From an uncultured Chloroflexota bacterium (GTDB lineage Bacteria > Chloroflexota > Anaerolineae > Aggregatilineales > Phototrophicaceae), in NCBI GenBank assembly GCA_903904765.1, contig CAIVEA010000863.1:1-11515 (forward strand): DNA of 11,515 nt, read 5' to 3'. How positions within the stretch are numbered: position 1 is the first letter of the stretch; each line of letters opens with the position of its first letter. Of the stretch, positions 6,852-11,515 are shown in pieces. The notes below the pieces were generated by a model, which had not been told where the DNA came from, searched no databases, and saw only the letters and a list, made by a program, of their open reading frames with translations. The position numbers and the translations under genes are program-made.

Positions 6852-8264
6852 ATGAGCCAGAAAATGACGTTAGGGGTGATCGTCGGGAATCGCGATTTTT
6901 TTCCTGATGCGCTGATTAGCGAAGGCCGTAAGGATGTTCTGGATGTGTTCGCGGAGTTGGGCATCGAAGCGGTGATTCTGGATGCACACGCCACCAAGCT
7001 CGGCGCAGTGGAAACATGGGAACATGCCAAACGGTGTGCCGAACTGTTCCGCCAGAACGCAGATCGTATAGATGGCATTCTGGTCACGCTGCCGAACTTT
7101 GGGGATGAGAAGGGCGTGGCAGACACGATTAAGCTGTCGCGGTTGGATGTGCCGATTCTGGTGCAGGCTTACCCGGATGACCTGAGCCAATTCAATGTAG
7201 AACGGCGGCGGGACGCATTTTGCGGGAAAATCTCGGTCTGCAATAACCTGTACCAGTACGGGTTCAACTACACACTGACGGCGGAACACACGGTTTACCC
7301 CAAGAGCGAGTCGTTCAAGCGCGATCTGCGCCAATTCCTCGGTGTGTGCCGGGTGGTGAAGGGGTTGAAGAATGCCCGCTTTGGTGCAATCGGTGCGCGT
7401 CCGAATGCTTTCAACACCACGCGCTACAGCGAAAAGCTGCTGCAAGCCTTCGGGATGACGGTTAGCACGCTCGATTTGTCGGAAGTGTTCAACCGGGCGA
7501 ATAAGCTGGCGGACGGGGACAGCCGGGTGAATGAACGCCTGAGCCGCATCACCCAGTATGTCCGCACGGGCAAAGTACCGCCGCCTGCGGTGGTCAAGCA
7601 GGCCAAACTGGGCGTGGTGATTGACGATTGGATGCAGGTCAACGATTTGAATGCCACTGCCATTCAGTGCTGGACATCGTTGCAACAGAATTATGGCGTG
7701 AACGTGTGTACGCTGATGAGCATGATGAGCGAGTCGCTGATGCCGAGCGCCTGCGAAGTGGACATCACGGGCGTGGCCTCGATGTATGCGCTACAACTGG
7801 CCTCGGACACGCCGAGCGCACTGGTGGACTGGAATAACAACTACGGCGCTGATCCTGATAAGTGCGTCCTGTTCCATTGTGGTAACTGGGCGAAGGCTTT
7901 CCTCGGCGATTCGATGGAGATGTCCAACGCGCCGATTCTGGGGACGACGCTCGGTGTGGAAAATACCTATGGCACGGTGGTCGGGCGCACTCCCGCCGGC
8001 CCCTTCAGCTATGCCCGCGTGACGACGGATGACCGTCACGGGGTTATCAAGGCGTATGTGGGGGATGGGGCGTTCATTGATGATCCGCTGGAGACGTTTG
8101 GCAGCCGCGCTGTGGTGCGCGTGGAAGGGCTGCAAAAGCTAATGCAGCATGTGTGCAAGAACGGATTTGAGCATCATGCGGCGATGAATGCTTCGCATTC
8201 GGCGGCGGCGCTCAACGAAGCCTTTACCACCTATTTCGGCTGGCAAACCTACCATCACAGTTAG
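6852..8264 (+). CDS. L-fucose-isomerase-like sugar isomerase
   Basis: This 470-aa protein has the two-part fold of the fucose/arabinose isomerase family. An N-terminal sugar-binding-protein-like region (MTLGVIVGNRDFF, residues 5-17, to VTLPNFGDE, 78-86) is followed by the catalytic C-terminal domain. Likely metal ligands are Glu302 in SACEVDITG, Asp326 in LVDWNN and a C-terminal His in HHAAMNASHSAAALNEAF (H442 or H449). FHCGNW (341-346) is also typical. Members interconvert aldoses and ketoses with Mn2+ in the cytoplasm. The family is broader than L-fucose, and 6-deoxy ketoses would not suit the operon's transketolase. The start at 6852 is 20 bp after the kinase stop with only a weak GAG-type ribosome site. 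GTG at 6840 or 6846 and ATG at 6864 are alternatives, and the open frame back to 6798 overlaps the kinase. It is the last gene of the operon, before a terminator. The family is confident; the substrate is unknown. Confidence 0.85.
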   Translation: MSQKMTLGVIVGNRDFFPDALISEGRKDVLDVFAELGIEAVILDAHATKLGAVETWEHAKRCAELFRQNADRIDGILVTLPNFGDEKGVADTIKLSRLDVPILVQAYPDDLSQFNVERRRDAFCGKISVCNNLYQYGFNYTLTAEHTVYPKSESFKRDLRQFLGVCRVVKGLKNARFGAIGARPNAFNTTRYSEKLLQAFGMTVSTLDLSEVFNRANKLADGDSRVNERLSRITQYVRTGKVPPPAVVKQAKLGVVIDDWMQVNDLNATAIQCWTSLQQNYGVNVCTLMSMMSESLMPSACEVDITGVASMYALQLASDTPSALVDWNNNYGADPDKCVLFHCGNWAKAFLGDSMEMSNAPILGTTLGVENTYGTVVGRTPAGPFSYARVTTDDRHGVIKAYVGDGAFIDDPLETFGSRAVVRVEGLQKLMQHVCKNGFEHHAAMNASHSAAALNEAFTTYFGWQTYHHS

Positions 8265-8267
8265 GGT

Positions 8268-8318
8268 TTGAGGGGAACCTCAAGGGGTGGGGAATGTAAA
8301 AAGCCCTCACCCCTTTTT
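8268..8318 (+). terminator. Intrinsic terminator of the transketolase-isomerase operon
   Basis: Just after the isomerase stop comes a perfect 6-bp hairpin, TTGAGG-GGAA-CCTCAA (8268-8283), with a GNRA-type loop. A 10-bp stem follows, AGGGGTGGGG (8283-8292) with CCTCACCCCT (8305-8314), containing one G-T pair and running into TTTTT (8314-8318). The T run fits + strand termination. It ends 2 bp before the stop codon of the convergent regulator gene, so it insulates the two. Confidence 0.8.
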
Positions 8319-8320
8319 GT

Positions 8321-9283
8321 TTACAGCAGGGCTTGCGCGGTGATCTGGTCAGTGATGAGTACGTTGATGTGCTTGCCCCGCAGCGCCCCCCGGATGGCCT
8401 CCACTTTACGCGCACCGCCCGCCACGCCCACAGTACGCTTGACGCGCTTGAGTTGGTCGAGCGAAATGCTGATGACGCGATCATCGTGCGTGGTGATCGG
8501 GTTGCCTTCCTGATCGAAGAAGCGCAGGCAAATATCCCCGACTGCGCCTAAGTCGCGCAATTCTTCCAGTTCCGTTTTGGAGAACACGTTGCCGCTGCTC
8601 GCCAGCAGTTTAGACGGCGCGACGCTGCCGATGCCGACCAGCGCCAGTGTCACATGGTCAAACAGTGAAATGGTTTGATTGACGAACTGATCGGTGATGA
8701 GCTGGTCGCGCACCACTTTGGAGCCGACTACACCGGGCGCGGGCAGGTAGGTCGCCTCACCATGCACCAGACTGGCAAAGCGTTCGGTGATGCGGGTGGC
8801 GTAAGACTCGGCGGACGGGTTGCCCATTCCGCCGAGTATCTGCACGACCTTCGTCCCGATGGGTCTATCTAGCGGGTGCATGGCGTTCACCATCGCCAGC
8901 AGTGCCGAACTCCATGAGGAGAGGCCGACCACTTCGTTGCGACTGAGCGTGGTTTCGACGTAGTAGGCAGCGGCGCTGCCGATGTGATGAAAGAGCATCT
9001 CCTCATCATCGTTGTCGCAATGCACCACCACTGCCGCTTTTAAGCCGTAACGAGCGCACAGTTCGCTTTCCAACGAGGGGTATACGCCCGAAGGCATACT
9101 CACGCTGATGCGAACGATGCCAATATCTTCGGCGCGTTTGAGCAGGCGCGATACTGTAGCCTGCGAGATGTCGAGTTGTTCGGCGATCTGCGACTGTTTT
9201 TGATTCTGTTCATAGTAGAGATACGCTACTTTTGCCAGAAAGCGCATCTCCTCTAACGTCGCCGCATTCTTGGAATACAGCAT
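8321..9283 (-). CDS. SorC/DeoR-type sugar-binding transcriptional regulator
   Basis: At 320 aa this is the normal size for the SorC family. Residues 28-50 (QKQSQIAEQLDISQATVSRLLKR, split as QKQSQIAEQLDIS and QATVSRLLKR) form a winged helix-turn-helix that contacts DNA. From about residue 70 the sugar-phosphate-binding domain follows, with the family marks GLSSWSSALLAMV (120-132), ALVGIGS (214-220), GAVGDICLRFFD (246-257), VAGGARKVEAI (287-297) and NVLITDQITAQALL (307-320). Members bind a phosphorylated sugar and act as tetramers, most often as repressors. A pathway intermediate such as the kinase product is the likely effector here. The ATG at 9283 has GGAG 6 bases upstream on the minus strand. 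It converges with the catabolic operon and lies 96 bp downstream of the hydrolase gene on the same strand. Probable targets are its own promoter (9303-9368) and the palindromes at 3295 and 11089, both inferred. Confidence 0.92.
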   Translation of the reverse strand: MLYSKNAATLEEMRFLAKVAYLYYEQNQKQSQIAEQLDISQATVSRLLKRAEDIGIVRISVSMPSGVYPSLESELCARYGLKAAVVVHCDNDDEEMLFHHIGSAAAYYVETTLSRNEVVGLSSWSSALLAMVNAMHPLDRPIGTKVVQILGGMGNPSAESYATRITERFASLVHGEATYLPAPGVVGSKVVRDQLITDQFVNQTISLFDHVTLALVGIGSVAPSKLLASSGNVFSKTELEELRDLGAVGDICLRFFDQEGNPITTHDDRVISISLDQLKRVKRTVGVAGGARKVEAIRGALRGKHINVLITDQITAQALL

Positions 9284-9302
9284 GGCAATCTCCTCGGCGG
9301 CT

Positions 9303-9368
9303 TGGTCGTGTGTGGTCTGATCGTGCAGGAATGTCCCGCAATTCTAGCACAGACCACACCACAGACCA
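9303..9368. promoter_or_regulatory. Half-site cluster around the regulator's promoter
   Basis: On the + strand TGGTC occurs at 9303-9307 and 9313-9317, and its complement GACCA at 9352-9356 and 9364-9368. GTGTGGTCTG (9310-9319) and CAGACCACAC (9350-9359) are a perfect 10-bp inverted pair. Each side therefore has two half-sites about one helical turn apart (10 and 12 bp), facing each other across the regulator's -10 box. This suits a tetrameric repressor that controls its own gene. The motif differs from the TGAATA palindromes, so a second regulator cannot be excluded. Confidence 0.5.
9341..9349 (-). promoter_or_regulatory. Extended -10 promoter of the SorC-family gene
   Basis: On the minus strand the bases read TGCTAGAAT: a TG extension one base before TAGAAT, which is five of six matches to the consensus. 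The upstream -35 region is poor (CTGGTC at 17-bp spacing), as is common with extended -10 promoters. Transcription would start near 9334 and give a leader of about 50 nt before the ATG at 9283. Confidence 0.5.
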
Positions 9369-9379
9369 GACTGCTCCGC

Positions 9380-10867
9380 TTACCCGCGTGGGCGGATACG
9401 GATGGCAAGGTGCGGCTTGCCGGGGAGTACAATTTCGTGCGGCGGGAGTGCGAACGGGTATTGCTCCAGTCCGTTTAGCACACGCATCGGGCGCAGATGT
9501 CCCGGTGTGATCGTCATGTTCCATGTGTCAATGATGTCAATGTCGAAGTTATCACCTTCTGGCAGCCCCCACCACCATGTCAGCGGTTGGTGTTCGCCCA
9601 GATAGATCAGACGGTAGTCCCCGTTTTTGCCGCCGGACACCCTTGACCATACCCATTCTGCCGGGAATGGGTCAAGACCGCCTTCCGGCCCTTCTTCGAC
9701 GATGGAGCGCATGAAGCGGATGCGCTTCCAGCTTTCGCCGTGCAGGATGCCGCCATGCGACCACCAGAGCAGGTCTTGCGGATGCTCGTAGGTTTCGCCA
9801 TGTCCGGCATAGCCGCCACGAGTCACGGTAATCCAGAACCGATGCACTTCTTCCTCTGCGCTGATGTTGCCCCATGGCAGCGGAATGTTGCCTTCGTATT
9901 CAAATTCATCATTGATGACGGGTTTCTGATATTCCTCACGCCATTGTGTGGTGCGTTTGGTATCCCAGTTCTGGATGCAGACGTGCGTTACACCCGGCTT
10001 GGTGTGGTCGTAGTTCATATTTACATCGCCGTTGTGGATGTTGCGGAGGTGCTGGTGCGGGTCTTCTTCCATCAAAATCTGGAAGAAGCGATCCCAACGT
10101 TCCATCGGCTTATCTTTGAGCATGAAATCATACTCGTTCGCCAGCGACCGCCAGACGTTGTGATAGGCGCTCAGGCGGGCGATGAGATAGCGCAGGTAGC
10201 GATAATCGCTCTCCGCATCCATTTTTGAGTAGCCCCAACGATCATAGGGATGCCAGATGATGATGTCGGCCTCGATGCCGAGCGCACCCAACTGTGCCAC
10301 GCGCTTTTCAAAGTGCTGAAAGAAGGCGGGGTTGAAACGGGTGTAATCGTTGCTGCCGTCCGCGTTTTTCTCGAAGGGATACACGGTGGGTTCGGCGGCG
10401 TTGTAGGGGTAGTGCTTGGGGAACACGCACATGCGAATCTTGTTGAAGTTCGCCTGTTGCAGCGATTGGATGGTCTGCTCTTGCTGTGCTTCGGTCTGAT
10501 AAATCCACGCATAGCAGGTTGTGCCGAAGGGATAGAAGCTCTTGCCGCTGTCATAGGCGAAGTGGAACTGGTTATGGACGCGCACCACACCGCGATTGCC
10601 CGATTCCTGCGCGGCGCAGGTGAAGCTCCCTTGCAACCCGTTGAGCGCGGCGAGGTTGCTGCTGGTCTGGTACTGCCATTCGCCCTGCGTGGGCGGCATG
10701 AAGCGCAGCCGGTAGACATCCCCGCCGTCGTAAAAGCCGCTGACCTTGAATTGTTCGTCGCCCTGCTGGAATTGAGCCGAGAACGATACATCTACAAAAG
10801 GATTACCGGTGCTGGCACTGTTCAGGCTGAGTTCAAAAATGCCCCATTGTGGAATGACTGTGGTCAT
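9380..10867 (-). CDS. DUF5060-DUF4038-DUF5605 glycoside hydrolase, apparently cytoplasmic
   Basis: This is a 495-aa protein in three parts. Residues about 5-88 form a beta-sandwich of the DUF5060 type (FKVSGFYDGGDVYRLRFMPP, GEWQY). Residues about 95-390 form a clan GH-A-like TIM barrel of the DUF4038 type (FYPFGTTCYAW, ADIIIWHPYDRWG). The C-terminal beta domain (about 400-495: YRLIYLGE, FDIDIIDTWNMTI) matches DUF5605. The likely acid/base is Glu245 in SLANEYD, and the likely nucleophile is Glu321 or Glu323 in PVINDEFEYEG. DUF4038 relatives include the GH140 apiosidase, but this architecture has other, mostly uncharacterised members. The N-terminus (MTTVIPQWGIFELSL) has no signal peptide, so the enzyme should act on imported glycosides. 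A strong AAAGGAG (10875-10881) fixes the start. I found no convincing minus-strand promoter; the divergent region shared with the solute-binding protein gene is the probable control point. Confidence 0.82.
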   Translation of the reverse strand: MTTVIPQWGIFELSLNSASTGNPFVDVSFSAQFQQGDEQFKVSGFYDGGDVYRLRFMPPTQGEWQYQTSSNLAALNGLQGSFTCAAQESGNRGVVRVHNQFHFAYDSGKSFYPFGTTCYAWIYQTEAQQEQTIQSLQQANFNKIRMCVFPKHYPYNAAEPTVYPFEKNADGSNDYTRFNPAFFQHFEKRVAQLGALGIEADIIIWHPYDRWGYSKMDAESDYRYLRYLIARLSAYHNVWRSLANEYDFMLKDKPMERWDRFFQILMEEDPHQHLRNIHNGDVNMNYDHTKPGVTHVCIQNWDTKRTTQWREEYQKPVINDEFEYEGNIPLPWGNISAEEEVHRFWITVTRGGYAGHGETYEHPQDLLWWSHGGILHGESWKRIRFMRSIVEEGPEGGLDPFPAEWVWSRVSGGKNGDYRLIYLGEHQPLTWWWGLPEGDNFDIDIIDTWNMTITPGHLRPMRVLNGLEQYPFALPPHEIVLPGKPHLAIRIRPRG

Positions 10868-11036
10868 GAATGTTCTCCTTTAGATTGCTCTTTGCTGCAA
10901 ACGACAATAATCATCGAGATTGAGCGTGAATGTTCCGAATGTCCTCCTTTACTGGTTGTACCGCAAATCGGCGCTGACCATACGGGTAGGGGATGAGAGG
11001 TATAGCCTCCGTATTTGCCCCTATTTCAGCGATTGC

Positions 11037-11065
11037 TTGACATTTCTATGGCTAAAGGATACAAT
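11037..11065 (+). promoter_or_regulatory. Near-consensus sigma70 promoter of the solute-binding protein gene
   Basis: TTGACA (11037-11042), 17 bases, then TACAAT (11060-11065): eleven of twelve bases match the consensus at the best spacing. Transcription would begin near 11072 and the palindrome at 11089-11102 would lie at about +18 to +31. So strong a promoter for a transport gene would normally need a repressor, and the palindrome is placed to serve one. Confidence 0.8.
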
Positions 11066-11070
11066 GATTT

Positions 11071-11102
11071 TGAATGAAATATCAGACCTGAATATTTATT
11101 CA
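11071..11102. promoter_or_regulatory. Candidate operator: TGAATA-TT-TATTCA palindrome
   Basis: TGAATATTTATTCA (11089-11102) has perfect 6-bp arms around TT. TTTGAATG (11069-11076) stands 18 bp upstream, the same offset as in the site at 3277-3308 before the transketolase operon. The two sites share the elements TTTGAATRAAA and TGAATA-N2-TATTC. Binding here would block the + strand promoter and might also act on the divergent hydrolase gene. Confidence 0.6.
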
Positions 11103-11321
11103 TGCGGAAACTTGAATTACTGACTGCAACAACCGATTAGAAAATATCCCACCCGAAGCGTCTCATCCCCGCTGATGCGGAGAAACGCATCGTCACTGGA
11201 CTACATTACCACTTGAAACTCATGTGATGTAAGGAGGCTGTCCGATACAAAACCCACCAGACGCTCTAAAACAGGTTGTTCTTGGCTGTGTACAGACATG
11301 GCAAATTCAAGGAGTTATACG

Positions 11322-11515
11322 ATGAGAAAAAGCCTTCTTCTGTTCGTTCTATTGGCGTTGCTTGCCGCCAGCATTTCCGTTGTTTCCGCACAGGAAATGA
11401 CCGATGTTGGAACCCCGCGCAACGAAACCCTGATTTTCCAGACCTTTGACCGTCAGACCTCCAACCCCGATCAGATGAACCCCTTGATGAGCTATGCCAT
11501 CTGGCGCGGTTTCCG
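11322..11515 (+). CDS. ABC transporter solute-binding protein, family 5-like, truncated by window end
   Basis: Only the first 64 residues are visible. MRKSLLLFVLLALLAASISV then VSA-QE is a classic Sec signal peptide, with two Arg/Lys-type residues, a long Leu/Ala core and a probable cut after VSA (about residue 23). No lipobox Cys is seen. The mature start, with NETLIFQTFDRQTSNPDQM followed by NPLMSYAIWRGF, resembles the N-terminus of family 5 (oligopeptide/oligosaccharide-type) binding proteins. AAGGAG (11309-11314) lies 7 bases before the ATG. It would capture a substrate outside the membrane and pass it to an ABC permease, presumably encoded downstream. The shared operator with the transketolase operon and the neighbouring intracellular hydrolase suggest a glycoside cargo rather than peptides. 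The secretion call is firm; the family call rests on little sequence. Confidence 0.7.
   Translation, partial: MRKSLLLFVLLALLAASISVVSAQEMTDVGTPRNETLIFQTFDRQTSNPDQMNPLMSYAIWRGF

Larger units (their letters stand above)
10868..11321. other. Divergent regulatory region and leader
   Basis: These 454 bases separate the hydrolase (minus strand) from the solute-binding protein (plus strand). They hold the hydrolase ribosome site, the + strand promoter (11037-11065), the palindrome (11089-11102) and a leader of about 250 nt. Two small stems lie in the leader: GATGCG/CGCATC (11174-11191) and TACATTAC/GTGATGTA (11202-11231, one G-T pair). AAGGAGG directly after the second stem (11231-11237) has no start codon at a usable distance. 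TAAAGGAGGACATTC, on the minus strand at 10937-10951, nearly repeats the hydrolase ribosome-site region (14 of 15 bases) and also lacks a start codon. Confidence 0.6.

Noticed and set aside
6870..7685. Minus-strand ORF of 271 codons opposite the isomerase, and similar ones opposite the propeller and kinase genes
   Set aside because: All lie antisense to well-supported genes, have no ribosome sites I trust and no recognisable motifs.
10864..10914. 16-codon minus-strand ORF whose stop overlaps the hydrolase ATG as ATGA
   Set aside because: The arrangement is tempting for translational coupling, but there is no ribosome site before its ATG, while the hydrolase has its own strong one.
10250..10996. 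Long + strand ORF (248 codons) opposite the hydrolase
   Set aside because: It is antisense to a gene with clear domains and a good ribosome site; the composition looks like a codon-bias shadow.
11174..11231. Leader stems as a riboswitch upstream of the solute-binding protein
   Set aside because: The stems are short (6 and 8 bp) and match no riboswitch core that I know; no terminator-like alternative fold is evident.
1..11515. CRISPR arrays, tRNA or rRNA genes, transposases, toxin-antitoxin or defence genes
   Set aside because: I saw no regularly spaced repeats, no tRNA-like T-loop or acceptor patterns, and no matching protein motifs in the window.

Overview
The window is bacterial, moderately GC-rich, and about 90% coding. 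It holds plant-polysaccharide and sugar catabolism genes. The gene set (a large BNR/VPS10-type beta-propeller protein, a SorC-family regulator, a DUF5060/DUF4038 hydrolase and a family-5-like solute-binding protein) would fit a Chloroflexota (Anaerolineae-like) heterotroph. That placement is an inference from gene content only; there is no rRNA or marker gene here.

Layout. (1) 1-2588: the 3' part of a long BNR/Asp-box beta-propeller protein, followed 8 bp later by a 65-aa two-helix membrane protein (2597-2794). (2) 2795-3563: a gene-poor stretch with a perfect 14-bp stem-loop, a decayed C-terminal piece of a GH78-type alpha-L-rhamnosidase, a second inverted repeat, and then a sigma70-like promoter with a palindromic candidate operator. 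(3) 3564-8264: a tight four-gene + strand operon of split transketolase subunits A and B, a GlpK-like FGGY kinase and an L-fucose-isomerase-like sugar isomerase. The first three genes are joined by ATGA overlaps. The operon ends in an intrinsic terminator at 8268-8318. (4) Minus strand: a SorC-family regulator (8321-9283) with its own extended -10 promoter embedded in repeated TGGTC/GACCA half-sites, and upstream of it a DUF5060-DUF4038-DUF5605 glycoside hydrolase without a signal peptide (9380-10867). (5) Divergent + strand: a near-consensus promoter with a palindromic site, a long leader, and the start of a secreted ABC solute-binding protein (11322 to the window edge).

How the genes fit together (inference). 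A glycoside would be imported by the ABC system that begins at 11322 and hydrolysed in the cytoplasm by the 495-aa hydrolase. The freed aldose would be isomerised to a ketose, phosphorylated at its far end by the kinase, and cleaved by the split transketolase. No aldolase or epimerase is present, so the transketolase would be the carbon-carbon cleaving step. This resembles the known non-oxidative D-apiose route (isomerase, apulose kinase, split apulose-4-phosphate transketolase) but uses a different isomerase fold. The substrate is not proven.

Two promoters 7.8 kb apart, one for the transketolase operon and one for the solute-binding protein, carry nearly the same palindrome, TGAATA-N2-TATTC[A/T], each preceded 18 bp upstream by another TTTGAAT. 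This suggests one regulator, possibly the local SorC protein, ties uptake and catabolism together.
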